From Microvirga sp. SRT01 (GTDB lineage: Bacteria > Pseudomonadota > Alphaproteobacteria > Sphingomonadales > Sphingomonadaceae): a DNA stretch of 64,000 bases. Below the pieces are notes generated by a model, which ran no database searches, was not told the origin of the DNA, and saw only the letters and a list, made by a program, of their open reading frames with translations. The position numbers and the translations under genes were made by a program. This document shows, piece after piece, positions 38,281 to 47,353 of this stretch (position 1 is the first letter of the stretch; each line of letters starts with the position of its first letter). The stretch spans positions 806,001 through 870,000 of the forward strand of contig JAGSNX010000001.1 in the NCBI GenBank assembly GCA_018139225.1, in the 5' to 3' direction.

Positions 38281-38306
38281 TCGTTTTCGGGCTCACGCCC
38301 AGCACG

Positions 38307-38337
38307 GGACCCGTCCGGCCACGCCGGGCGGGTCCTT
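38307..38337 (+). terminator. Rho-independent terminator after the PEPxxWA-CTERM pair
   Basis: The stem GGACCCGTCCGGC (38307-38319) pairs with GCCGGGCGGGTCC (38323-38335) over 13 positions with one G-U pair and a three-base loop, followed by a short T run. It lies 26 bases after the stop. Confidence 0.75.
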
Positions 38338-38493
38338 TGCGTTAACCCCGATCAGGACAGGCGATCTTGCCGCTGTCCTAACCGCTCCCCATCTGCCAGT
38401 CTTGCCCAGCATGCCGAATCTCCCCTGCCCCGCCAGTCCGTTGCGCGTTCTGCGCCCGGGCGGTTCGCGGCGAAGTGTAGGCAGCCTCTCCAT

Positions 38494-38518
38494 CGCCTCC
38501 ACTTCCTCCACTTCGCGT
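38494..38518 (+). repeat. 25-base leader sequence before phoH, identical to one before sufS
   Basis: The same 25 bases as at 18931-18907 (minus strand). It ends 14 bases before the phoH ATG and is followed by the ribosome binding site AAAGGA. See the sufS entry. Confidence 0.7.
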
Positions 38519-38532
38519 CTCGAAAGGACCGC

Positions 38533-39528
38533 ATGAGCCGTAAGCCAGTCCCCGCCCAATCGGGTGAGCGTGCCCGTGTCGAGGTGATGTTCGATCGCCC
38601 CCAGGCGCTGGCGCAACTGTTCGGACAATATGACCAGAACCTCGTCGCGCTGGAAAACCGGCTGGGCGTCTACATCACCGCGCGCGGCAACCGCGTCGGG
38701 CTGGAGGGGACTGCCGAACAGGTCGCCATCGCCCGCGACGTGTTGCAGGACCTGTATCAGCGGATCGCCCGCGGCGAGCAGATCGACACCGGCCTCGTCG
38801 ACGCGTCGATCGCGATGGTCGCCGAACCGACGCTGGCCGGCATCGTGTCGGCCGAGCGCACCGGTGGGCCCGGCATCATGATCCGCACGCGCAAGAAGAC
38901 GATCGTGCCGCGCACCCCGGCACAGGCGCATTACATGCGCGATCTCGTCGGCAACGACATGATCTTCGCGCTCGGGCCGGCGGGCACCGGCAAGACCTAT
39001 CTGGCGGTCGCGCAGGCGGTGGCGCAGCTCATCACGGGCTCCGTTCAACGGCTGATCCTGTCGCGCCCGGCGGTGGAGGCAGGCGAGCGGCTCGGCTTCC
39101 TGCCCGGCGACATGAAGGAAAAGGTCGATCCCTATCTGCGTCCACTCTACGACGCGCTCTACGACTGCCTCCCTGCCGAACAGGTCGAACGCCGCATCGC
39201 ATCGGGGGAGATCGAGATCGCACCGATCGCCTTCATGCGCGGACGTACGCTCGGCGACGCGTTCGTGATCCTCGACGAGGCGCAGAACACCACCCCCGCA
39301 CAGATGAAGATGTTCCTGACCCGCTTCGGCCAGAACAGCCGGATGGTGATCTGCGGCGATCCCAATCAGGTCGATATCCCCGGCGGGCCTGCCGCCAGCG
39401 GCCTCGGCGATGCCGTCCGCCGGCTCGAAGGCCTCGAAGGGATCGCCATGAGCCGCTTCACCGCCGCCGACGTCGTCCGCCACCCCATCGTCGGCCGCAT
39501 CGTCGAGGCGTATGAGGGGGCCGGTTGA
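38533..39528 (+). CDS. phoH: PhoH family ATPase (YbeZ type)
   Basis: A 331-residue cytosolic P-loop protein with an N-terminal KH-like part. Walker A is GPAGTGKTYLAVAQAV (near residue 149), and Walker B is FVILDEAQNTT near 242. YbeZ/PhoH works with the RNase YbeY in RNA metabolism. The classical order is phoH-ybeY-corC-lnt; here a toxin-antitoxin pair separates phoH from ybeY. Confidence 0.95.
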   Translation: MSRKPVPAQSGERARVEVMFDRPQALAQLFGQYDQNLVALENRLGVYITARGNRVGLEGTAEQVAIARDVLQDLYQRIARGEQIDTGLVDASIAMVAEPTLAGIVSAERTGGPGIMIRTRKKTIVPRTPAQAHYMRDLVGNDMIFALGPAGTGKTYLAVAQAVAQLITGSVQRLILSRPAVEAGERLGFLPGDMKEKVDPYLRPLYDALYDCLPAEQVERRIASGEIEIAPIAFMRGRTLGDAFVILDEAQNTTPAQMKMFLTRFGQNSRMVICGDPNQVDIPGGPAASGLGDAVRRLEGLEGIAMSRFTAADVVRHPIVGRIVEAYEGAG

Positions 39529-39532
39529 CGGT

Positions 39533-39563
39533 CGGGATATCCCGTCTTAACTTGAGGATATCC
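39533..39563. promoter_or_regulatory. Twin palindromes before vapB (autoregulation operator)
   Basis: Two GGATATCC-centred palindromes, CGGGATATCCCG (39533-39544, perfect 12-mer) and AGGATATCC (39555-39563), have centres 21 bases apart, two turns of the helix. They lie between the phoH stop and the vapB ribosome binding site. The paired layout fits cooperative binding by a VapB-VapC complex. Confidence 0.65.
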
Positions 39564-39574
39564 AAGGAGGACGC

Positions 39575-39823
39575 ATGGGCGCGCTGTACGTGAAGGATGA
39601 CGATGCGCGGGTTATGGCCGAGAAGCTCGCCGATCGCCGCGGCCTGACCAAGGTGGCTGCGGTCAAACTCGCGTTGGCGAACGAACTGGCGCGGGACGAG
39701 CCGAAGCAATCCTTGCACGATATCGTCGCGGAACTGCGCCGCACGTCGAAGTTGCGAATCGACCCAGACGTTGTGATCGACAAGGCGTTCTACGACTCGC
39801 TGAACGATGAGGACGACGATTGA
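39575..39823 (+). CDS. vapB: Type II antitoxin, VapB (PSK transcription factor) family
   Basis: An 82-residue antitoxin. The N-terminal DNA-binding part is MGALYVKDDDARVMAEKLAD, and the acidic C-terminus (DSLNDEDDD) would wrap the toxin. AAGGAGG lies five bases before the ATG, and twin palindromes precede it. The stop overlaps the toxin start (TTGA). Confidence 0.85.
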   Translation: MGALYVKDDDARVMAEKLADRRGLTKVAAVKLALANELARDEPKQSLHDIVAELRRTSKLRIDPDVVIDKAFYDSLNDEDDD

Positions 39824-40215
39824 CCATCTTCGTCGATGCTTCGGCGATCGTCGCCATCGTTCGGGGCGAGCCCGGATCGGATGACATCGAGTCGACGCTC
39901 GGCGCGCACGTGGACCGGCGCACCAGCGGGGTGGCGATGTGGGAAGCGGCACGCGCCCTTGGCCGGGAGAGCGATGAGGGTACGGAGGGCGGCTTGTTCG
40001 AAGTTACACGCTTCTGCACCGCTCTGGGGATCACGACCGTGCCGATCGGTTCTGCGGAGACGGCAGAAGCCGTGATTGCGCATCGGCGTTACGGCAAAGG
40101 CCATCATCCCGCCCGCCTGAACATGGGCGATTGCTTCGCCTACGCCTGCGCCCGGACGAACAACGCGCGCCTGCTCTACAAAGGCGATGATTTCTCCCAT
40201 ACGGACCTCGCATGA
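39820..40215 (+). CDS. vapC: Type II toxin VapC, PIN-domain RNase
   Basis: A 131-residue PIN-domain ribonuclease. The acidic active-site residues are D6 (FVDASA), E42 (MWEAA), D104 (NMGDCFA) and D123 or D124 (KGDDF). The TTG start overlaps the vapB stop. Its own stop overlaps the ybeY ATG (ATGA), so the toxin-antitoxin pair is coupled into the phoH-ybeY transcript. Active-site residues are all present, so it is likely functional. Confidence 0.88.
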   Translation: MTIFVDASAIVAIVRGEPGSDDIESTLGAHVDRRTSGVAMWEAARALGRESDEGTEGGLFEVTRFCTALGITTVPIGSAETAEAVIAHRRYGKGHHPARLNMGDCFAYACARTNNARLLYKGDDFSHTDLA

Positions 40216-40721
40216 TCCAGATCGAACTCTCCCGCGAAGATCCCTGGCCCGAGGGCGAGTGGGAGGCGATCGCGCGGCGCGCGGCGGAGGCGGCGATCGG
40301 GCGGACGCCGAAGGGGCCGCTGCTGACGACGGAGGCGCTGGTGGAGATCAGCGTCCGGCTGACCACCGATGACGAAGTGCACGCGCTCAACAAGCAGTAT
40401 CGCGGCAAGGACAAGCCGACCAACGTCCTGTCCTTCCCGATGGTGCAGCCCGATCTGCTCGATACCGTCAGCCAGAACTCCGACGATGGCGAGCTGCTGC
40501 TCGGCGATATCGTGCTCGCCTACGGCGTTTGCGCGGCGGAGGCGGCGGAGCGCGGCATATCGACCGCGGATCACGCCACGCATTTGCTGGTTCATGGCAC
40601 GCTGCACCTGCTAGGCTATGACCACATGACCGACGACGAGGCGGAATCGATGGAGGAGATCGAGCGACAGGCGCTCGCCTCCCTCGGCATCGCCGACCCC
40701 TATCTGATACGCGAGGACTGA
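40212..40721 (+). CDS. ybeY: Endoribonuclease YbeY
   Basis: A 169-residue zinc-dependent RNase for 16S rRNA 3' maturation and ribosome quality control. The metal motif H128-X3-H132-X5-H138 (HGTLHLLGYDH) and the upstream NVLSFPM are intact. The ATG overlaps the vapC stop. corC follows after one base. Confidence 0.96.
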   Translation: MIQIELSREDPWPEGEWEAIARRAAEAAIGRTPKGPLLTTEALVEISVRLTTDDEVHALNKQYRGKDKPTNVLSFPMVQPDLLDTVSQNSDDGELLLGDIVLAYGVCAAEAAERGISTADHATHLLVHGTLHLLGYDHMTDDEAESMEEIERQALASLGIADPYLIRED

Positions 40722-40722
40722 C

Positions 40723-41622
<900 letters not shown>

Positions 41623-41640
41623 TCGCTTTTCCCACTATAG

Positions 41641-41883
<243 letters not shown>

Positions 41884-41894
41884 TCATCCCAAAT

Positions 41895-41980
41895 CGTCCC
41901 CGCTCGCGGGGAGGTGGCGCGCCGAAGGCGTGACGGAGGGGCAGCCACGGGCGACAGCGCCCGTGGCTGCCCCTTCCCAC
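41895..41980. repeat. GC-rich repeat after the katG remnant
   Basis: It contains the hairpin GTCCCCGC-TC-GCGGGGAG and then GGTGGCGCGCCGAAGGCGTG, a near copy of the plsC-miaB repeat. A second hairpin follows, with GGGGCAGCCACGGGC (41939-41953) pairing with GCCCGTGGCTGCCCC (41959-41973). It separates the katG remnant from the sorbosone-dehydrogenase gene. Confidence 0.6.
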
Positions 41981-42048
41981 ATTTGGCACGAAGAAGAGGA
42001 CCGAGTCCGGCCGTTGCGGCAAACGACCACACCTCCTAGGTTCACACC

Positions 42049-43389
42049 ATGCTCAAACACGTCCTGCGCGTCCTCGCGATCGTCGTCGTCATCGTCATCG
42101 GAGTGGTGGTGTATCTCGCCTGGCCCGATACCGCGAAGCTGTCGGTCGCGCAGGTCGCCGGCGCGCGGCCCGACATCACCGCCCCGCGCGTCCAGACGCT
42201 GCCGACCGTCGGGGTCGCCGACGTCGTCGGCTGGCAGGGCAACCGCAAGCCGGTCGCGGCGCAGGGCCTCCAGGTCGCCGCCTTCGCCAGCGGCCTCGAC
42301 CACCCCCGCTGGCTCTATCGCCTGCCCAATGGCGACGTGCTGGTCGCCGAGACCAATTCGCCCAAGCGCGAGGGTGGTGGCATCCAGGGCTGGGTGATGG
42401 GGCTGCTGATGAGCAAGGCCGGCGCCGGTGTGCCCTCGGCGAACCGCATCACCCTGCTGCGCGATGCCGATGGCGACGGCGTGGCAGAGGTGAAGACCGC
42501 TTTCATGACGGGGTTGAACTCGCCGTTCGGCATGGCGCTGATGGATGGCCAACTCTACATCGGCAATACTGACGCGCTGGTCCGCGTGCCATACAAGGAC
42601 GGCCAGACCACGATCACTGCCACGCCGGAGACGATCGTCAAGCTCAATCCCGGCGGCAATCACTGGGCGCGCAACGTCATCGCGGCGGCGGACGGCAAGA
42701 CGCTCTACGTCTCGGTCGGCTCCGCCAGCAACATCGCCGAAGGCGGCATGGCTGCGGAAAAATACCGCGCCAACATCCTTCAGGTCTGGCCGGACAAGCA
42801 GTGGCGCGTGTTCGGCGCGGGCATCCGCAACGCCAACGGCATGGCGATCAACCCCGTCACCAAGCAGCTCTGGACCGTCGTCAACGAGCGCGACATGCTC
42901 GGCTCCGACCTCGCGCCCGATTACCTGACGCAGGTGGAATTCGGCGACCATTTCGGCTGGCCCTGGTATTATTGGGGCGGCTATCCGGATACCCGCGTCG
43001 AACCGAAGAACCCCTCGCTTCAGGAATATAGCAAGCGCCCGGACTATGCGCTGGGGCCGCACGTCGCGGCGCTCGGCCTGACCTTCTCCACCGACACCAA
43101 GCTGGGCGATCGCTGGGCCTCTGGGGCGTTCGTCGGCGAGCATGGCTCGTGGAACCGCAAGCCGGTGTCGGGGTACAAGGTCGTGTACGTCCCGTTCGCC
43201 GCCAACGGCTACCCCGCGCCGGGCGCGAAGCCGGTCGAAGTGCTGACCGGCTTCCTCGACAAGGACGGCAAGGCGCAGGGCCGCCCGGTCGGCGTCATCA
43301 CCGACAAGGCGGGCGCGCTGCTGGTGGCGGACGATGTCGGCAACCGCATCTGGCGGGTCAGCGCACCGACTGCGACCGCGGCGCGCTGA
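42049..43389 (+). CDS. Sorbosone dehydrogenase family (PQQ-type glucose/sorbosone) protein
   Basis: A 446-residue protein with one N-terminal membrane anchor (about 5-25) and a periplasmic six-bladed beta-propeller of the soluble glucose/sorbosone dehydrogenase class (GSDH). Repeats such as GLDHPRWLYRLPNGDVLVAET and FGAGIRNANGMAINP are typical. Such enzymes use PQQ to oxidise sugars or aldehydes. No PQQ synthesis genes are in view. It lies in the segment separating corC from lnt and is not obviously part of either operon. Confidence 0.85.
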   Translation: MLKHVLRVLAIVVVIVIGVVVYLAWPDTAKLSVAQVAGARPDITAPRVQTLPTVGVADVVGWQGNRKPVAAQGLQVAAFASGLDHPRWLYRLPNGDVLVAETNSPKREGGGIQGWVMGLLMSKAGAGVPSANRITLLRDADGDGVAEVKTAFMTGLNSPFGMALMDGQLYIGNTDALVRVPYKDGQTTITATPETIVKLNPGGNHWARNVIAAADGKTLYVSVGSASNIAEGGMAAEKYRANILQVWPDKQWRVFGAGIRNANGMAINPVTKQLWTVVNERDMLGSDLAPDYLTQVEFGDHFGWPWYYWGGYPDTRVEPKNPSLQEYSKRPDYALGPHVAALGLTFSTDTKLGDRWASGAFVGEHGSWNRKPVSGYKVVYVPFAANGYPAPGAKPVEVLTGFLDKDGKAQGRPVGVITDKAGALLVADDVGNRIWRVSAPTATAAR

Positions 43390-43431
43390 CGGGGCTGGCG
43401 TGCGTGGCGATCGATCGCCACGCCGCCTCCG

Positions 43432-43734
43432 CTACTTCAACAGCTTGGGTGCTTCCTTCTCGATCGCCGCCTTCACCTGACTGGCGAACAGCCCTAGGAA
43501 CGCGGGCAGGTCGACCACCGCGTGCACCTTGTCGGCGAACACCGTCGCCGTGGAGGCGATCGTCTGGCCCATTGCGGATACGGTGAAATGCATCGTGTCG
43601 CCCTCCCAACGGTGCTGGACCAGTCCGCCTCCGGGGATCTTCTCGGTGATCCGCTGAATGCCGCCGTCGAGCCGCTGGCGCACCGCCTCCTTGCCGAGCG
43701 AATGGGGAATATCGAGTGCGATCGGGGTGCCCAT
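43432..43734 (-). CDS. Polyhydroxyalkanoic acid system family protein (PF09650-like)
   Basis: A 100-residue small protein starting MGTPIALDIPHSLGKEAVRQ, with a beta-rich core (GDTMHFTVSAMGQTIASTATV) and the C-terminal helix VKAAIEKEAPKLLK. The pattern fits the PHA-granule-associated family. The ATG is four bases after the VOC stop; a GTG one codon earlier is possible. It is second in a two-gene leftward operon. Confidence 0.75.
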   Translation of the reverse strand: MGTPIALDIPHSLGKEAVRQRLDGGIQRITEKIPGGGLVQHRWEGDTMHFTVSAMGQTIASTATVFADKVHAVVDLPAFLGLFASQVKAAIEKEAPKLLK

Positions 43735-43737
43735 CAC

Positions 43738-44160
43738 TTAATCCTTGGCAAACAGCATGGCGTCGTCCGCGAACGCCTTGAACTCCAGTGCGTTGCCGCT
43801 GGGGTCGCGAAAGAACATCGTCGATTGCTCGCCCGCCTGGCCCGCGAACCGTGTGTAGGGCGCGATCCCGAAGCGCACGCCCGCCGCCTTCACCCGGTCG
43901 GCCAGCGCGCGCCAGTCGGTGGGGGTCAGCACGACGCCGAAATGCGGCACCGGCACCGCGTGCCCGTCGACCGCATTCTCGACCGCGACCGGCTGCGCCG
44001 CGGGATCGAGATGCGCGACGATTTGGTGACCGAACAGGTCGAAGTCGATCCAGTGATCGCTCGACCGCCCTTCGGTACAGCCGAGGACACCGGCATAGAA
44101 GGCGCGCGCGGCGGCGAGATCGTGGACCGGAAAGGCGAGGTGGAACGGGCGTAGTGTCAT
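43738..44160 (-). CDS. VOC family protein (glyoxalase/bleomycin-resistance fold)
   Basis: A 140-residue metal-binding VOC protein: [20 protein letters not shown] opens the fold, and [15 protein letters not shown] closes it with a conserved glutamate. The conserved histidine near residue 6 and E near the C-terminus are likely metal ligands. The substrate is unknown. The ATG at MTLRPF is preferred to a start five codons upstream. Confidence 0.82.
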   Translation of the reverse strand: MTLRPFHLAFPVHDLAAARAFYAGVLGCTEGRSSDHWIDFDLFGHQIVAHLDPAAQPVAVENAVDGHAVPVPHFGVVLTPTDWRALADRVKAAGVRFGIAPYTRFAGQAGEQSTMFFRDPSGNALEFKAFADDAMLFAKD

Positions 44161-44249
44161 GGCCGCGTGATACACCAGCCGATCGCGCGCGTCAGCCCCG
44201 CACGACGCGCACCCCGCAACCCCTTGTTAGGCAGGCGGTGCCGGGCCAA

Positions 44250-45779
44250 GTGGCGCGCGTGACCTTCCTCCGATCCCCTGCCGTCCTGTCGCTGCTGCTC
44301 GGCGCTGCCGCCGCCTGCGGGTTCGCGCCGCTCGAACTATGGCCGCTCGCGCTCGCCTGCTTCGCGGCATGGCTGGTGCTGGTGCACGGGGCACCGACAT
44401 TCCGGGCGGCGCTGTGGCGTGGCTGGCTGTTCGGGCTCGGGCATTTCACCGTCAACAACAACTGGTTCCAGCACGCGTTCGACTTTCAGGACGCGATGCC
44501 GCCGGTACTGGGCTATTTCGCCGCGGTCGGACTGGCCTTGTATCTGGCCGTCTATCCGATGGTGGCCGCGGGCATCGCATGGCGATTCCGGCGCGAGCGA
44601 CCGGACGCTGCGTTCGTCCTGATCTTCGCGGCGGCGTGGATCGCGACGGAATATCTGCGCGCAGTTCTGTTCACTGGCTATGCGTGGGACCCGCTTGCGG
44701 TGATGTGGGTGCCGGTGCAGGCGGTCGCGAGCGTGTCGGCGTGGGTCGGCACCTACGCACTGTCGGGGCTGACGATCGCCTTCGCGGGCGCGTTGGCGCT
44801 GCTGGTGCGACGCCGCTCGTGGTGGGGCGTGGTCGCGCTGGCGGTGCCGCTCGCGCTGCAACCCCTCTCCTATCGCGAGACACCGTCAACGGCAGGCCCG
44901 CGCGTGCGCGTCGTGCAGCCCAACATCGGCCAGCAGGATCGCAACGAGAATGATGGCGAGCGCGTGTTCCGCGCCCTCGCCACCCTGTCGGGCGAGCCCG
45001 GCGCTGCCCCGCGCCTGATCGTCTGGCCCGAAGGCGTGCTGCGCGACCTGATCGAGGACGATTATCCTTCGTGGATCTACACCAACGATCCGGCGCAGCT
45101 TCGGCGACGGATCGCGGCGTTGCTGGGGCCGCGCGACGTGCTGATGACCGGCGGCATCGCGCTATCCTTCGACGATCGGGACCGCATCGCCACCGCGGCA
45201 AATTCGGTATTCGCGATCGACAGCGATGCGCGCCTGATCGGCCGCTACGACAAGGCGCATTTGGTGCCGTATGGCGAGTATCTGCCGCTGCCGTGGCTGC
45301 TCCGTCCACTGGGGCTGGCGCGCCTGGTGCCGGGAGACATCGACTTCACGCCCGGCCCCGGGCCGCGCGCGATGGACTGGCCCGGCTTCGGCCCGGTCGG
45401 CGTGCAGGTCTGTTACGAGATCATCTTTTCCGGCGAAGTCGTCGACAAGTCGAAGCGGCCGAAACTGCTGTTCAACCCGTCGACCGACGCGTGGTTCGGG
45501 AAATGGGGCCCGCCGCAGCATCTGGCGCAGGCACGGATGCGCGCGATCGAGGAGGGTCTGCCGATCGTCCGCTCGACCCCGACCGGTATCTCCGCCGTCA
45601 TCGCGGCGGATGGCGCACTGCTGGCGACGGTTCCGCATGAACGGGCGGGCGCGATCGAGGTGGCAGTTCCTGCCGCCCTGCCGCCGACGCTGTTTTCCCG
45701 GATCGGGAACGTCATGGCCGCGATCGTTGCCGTGATGCTGGGCGTGGCCGCGATTGCCATCCGTCGCAGGGGGCGGTAG
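44250..45779 (+). CDS. lnt: Apolipoprotein N-acyltransferase Lnt
   Basis: An inner-membrane nitrilase-fold enzyme that adds the third acyl chain to lipoproteins. About eight N-terminal helices precede the periplasmic catalytic domain. Counting from the chosen GTG, the triad is E261 (VWPEGVL), K335 (YDKAHLVPYG) and C388 (VQVCYEI), matching E. coli E267/K335/C387. No ATG is present; GTG codons at 44238 (after AGGCAGG), 44250 and 44259 are all possible starts. metK follows after 44 bases. Confidence 0.93.
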   Translation: MARVTFLRSPAVLSLLLGAAAACGFAPLELWPLALACFAAWLVLVHGAPTFRAALWRGWLFGLGHFTVNNNWFQHAFDFQDAMPPVLGYFAAVGLALYLAVYPMVAAGIAWRFRRERPDAAFVLIFAAAWIATEYLRAVLFTGYAWDPLAVMWVPVQAVASVSAWVGTYALSGLTIAFAGALALLVRRRSWWGVVALAVPLALQPLSYRETPSTAGPRVRVVQPNIGQQDRNENDGERVFRALATLSGEPGAAPRLIVWPEGVLRDLIEDDYPSWIYTNDPAQLRRRIAALLGPRDVLMTGGIALSFDDRDRIATAANSVFAIDSDARLIGRYDKAHLVPYGEYLPLPWLLRPLGLARLVPGDIDFTPGPGPRAMDWPGFGPVGVQVCYEIIFSGEVVDKSKRPKLLFNPSTDAWFGKWGPPQHLAQARMRAIEEGLPIVRSTPTGISAVIAADGALLATVPHERAGAIEVAVPAALPPTLFSRIGNVMAAIVAVMLGVAAIAIRRRGR

Positions 45780-45787
45780 GGACCGTC

Positions 45788-45807
45788 ATATAAAGCTATC
45801 TTTATAT
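45788..45807. promoter_or_regulatory. Palindrome ATATAAAG-N4-CTTTATAT before metK
   Basis: Perfect eight-base arms (45788-45795 and 45800-45807) with a four-base centre, 16 bases before the metK ATG and strikingly AT-rich in this GC-rich DNA. Dyads of this type precede SAM-cycle genes controlled by ArsR-family (SahR-like) repressors; that regulator is inferred, not present in the window. Confidence 0.6.
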
Positions 45808-45823
45808 CGTTATGAGGCACTCG

Positions 45824-47029
45824 ATGCGCAGCTCGTTCATCTTCACGTCCGAATCGGTTTCCGAGGGTCACCCCGACAAGGTTGCAGACCAGATCAGCGA
45901 TTCGATCGTCGACCTGTTCCTGTCGAAGGACCCCGAGGCGCGCGTCGCGTGCGAAACGCTGACCACCACGCAGCTCGTCGTGCTGGCGGGTGAAATCCGC
46001 GGCAAGGGCATCATGGACGCCGACGGCAACTGGGCCGAGGGCGTGCAGGACGAGATCGAGAAGACCGTCCGCGATACCGTCAAGCGGATCGGCTACGAGC
46101 AGTCGGGCTTCCATTGGCAGACCTTCCGCTTCGAGAACAACCTCCACCCGCAGTCCGCGCACATCGCGATGGGCGTGGACGAAAGCGGCAACAAGGACGA
46201 GGGTGCCGGTGATCAGGGCATCATGTTCGGCTACGCCACCGACGAGACTCCGGGCCTGATGCCCGCGACGCTCTATTACAGCCACAAGATCCTCGAGAAG
46301 ATGGCCGCCGATCGCCACTCGGGTGCCGCGCCCTTCCTGGAGCCGGACGCCAAGAGCCAGGTGACGCTGCAGTACGAGAACGAGCTGCCCGTCCGCGCCA
46401 CCGCGCTGGTCGTCTCGACGCAGCATAGCGCCGACCTGTCGAACGACGCCGGTCAGGCGAAGCTGCGCGACTACGTCAAGGGCGTGTTCGCCGAGATCCT
46501 GCCCGAGGGCTGGCTGCCGGCCGAAGACAAGATCTACGTCAACCCGACCGGCCTGTTCGAGATTGGCGGTCCCGACGGCGACGCCGGGGTCACCGGTCGC
46601 AAGATCATCGTCGACACGTACGGCGGCGCGGCGCCGCACGGCGGCGGTGCGTTCAGCGGCAAGGACCCGACGAAGGTCGATCGTTCGGCCGCCTATGTCG
46701 CGCGCTATCTCGCGAAGAACGTCGTTGCCGCCGGGCTCGCGCGCCGCTGCACGATCCAGCTCAGCTACGCGATCGGCATCGCCGAGCCGCTTTCGGTCTA
46801 TGTCGACCTGCATGGCACCGGCACCGTCGAGGAAGCCGCGCTGGAAACCGCGCTGCCCAAGCTCGTTCGCCTGACGCCGAAGGGCATCCGCGAGCATCTG
46901 AAGCTGAACGCCCCGATCTATTCGAAGACGGCGGCCTATGGCCACTTCGGTCGCGATCCCGAGGGCGACCTGTTCACGTGGGAAAAGACCGACCTCGTCG
47001 ACGCGCTCAAGGCGGCGGTCGCCGCCTAA
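45824..47029 (+). CDS. metK: S-adenosylmethionine synthetase
   Basis: Makes SAM from methionine and ATP. At 401 residues it opens [19 protein letters not shown]; further marks are the ATP-binding [15 protein letters not shown] and the P-loop [19 protein letters not shown]. The start at 45824 follows GAGG at a good distance; the ATG at 45812 has no such signal. The AT-rich palindrome lies just upstream, and a strong terminator follows. Confidence 0.97.
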   Translation: MRSSFIFTSESVSEGHPDKVADQISDSIVDLFLSKDPEARVACETLTTTQLVVLAGEIRGKGIMDADGNWAEGVQDEIEKTVRDTVKRIGYEQSGFHWQTFRFENNLHPQSAHIAMGVDESGNKDEGAGDQGIMFGYATDETPGLMPATLYYSHKILEKMAADRHSGAAPFLEPDAKSQVTLQYENELPVRATALVVSTQHSADLSNDAGQAKLRDYVKGVFAEILPEGWLPAEDKIYVNPTGLFEIGGPDGDAGVTGRKIIVDTYGGAAPHGGGAFSGKDPTKVDRSAAYVARYLAKNVVAAGLARRCTIQLSYAIGIAEPLSVYVDLHGTGTVEEAALETALPKLVRLTPKGIREHLKLNAPIYSKTAAYGHFGRDPEGDLFTWEKTDLVDALKAAVAA

Positions 47030-47064
47030 GTCATCGAACGCTGCGTCGGCCCTAGACACGATCA

Positions 47065-47096
47065 AGGGCCTTCCCGGCAGCGGGGAGGCCCTTTTT
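47065..47096 (+). terminator. Rho-independent terminator of metK
   Basis: AGGGCCTTCCC (47065-47075) pairs with GGGGAGGCCCT (47082-47092) around a six-base loop, with one mispaired position, followed by TTTTTC. It lies 36 bases after the metK stop. Confidence 0.85.
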
Positions 47097-47152
47097 CTTG
47101 CCATCCGACCACCCGCATGGCTGTCTCCTTCGGCCGATCGAACGCCCCTCGA

Positions 47153-47196
47153 CAACGACACAGCCACCGGTCTTCCGACCGGTGGCTGTGTCGTTG
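47153..47196. repeat. Perfect 20-bp inverted repeat with 4-base loop
   Basis: CAACGACACAGCCACCGGTC (47153-47172), TTCC, then its exact complement (47177-47196). It lacks a T tail, so it is not a standard terminator for either side, yet it is a very stable hairpin in either direction. It stands between metK and the end of the leftward hydrolase gene and may block read-through of that gene's transcripts. Confidence 0.7.
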
Positions 47197-47353
47197 GTTC
47201 GCCCGCTCCACGAAACGGCTGTCCTACACGGTCCGACCGCTATATCTTAGGCGATCGATACCGCTCCTTGAACCGTCCGCCATGACTCGCACGTGCCGAT
47301 TCAAGCGGCGCAGAAAAGCCGCATTGGACTAACCTTAGCCTAACCTTCCGACC

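Larger units (their letters stand above)
47030..47353. other. metK downstream intergenic region
   Basis: No gene is supported here. It contains the metK terminator (47065-47096), a perfect 20-base-pair hairpin (47153-47196), and 157 further bases with nothing recognised; a 16-codon Arg/Lys-rich reading frame at 47282 has no supporting signal. Confidence 0.6.

Noticed and set aside
45780..45823. SAM riboswitch before metK
   Set aside because: Only 44 bases lie between lnt and metK, too short for known SAM riboswitch classes, and the dominant feature is a protein-type dyad.
47282..47332. 16-codon basic peptide (MTRTCRFKRRRKAALD)
   Set aside because: No ribosome binding site, no coupling to a neighbour, and its length is within chance expectation.
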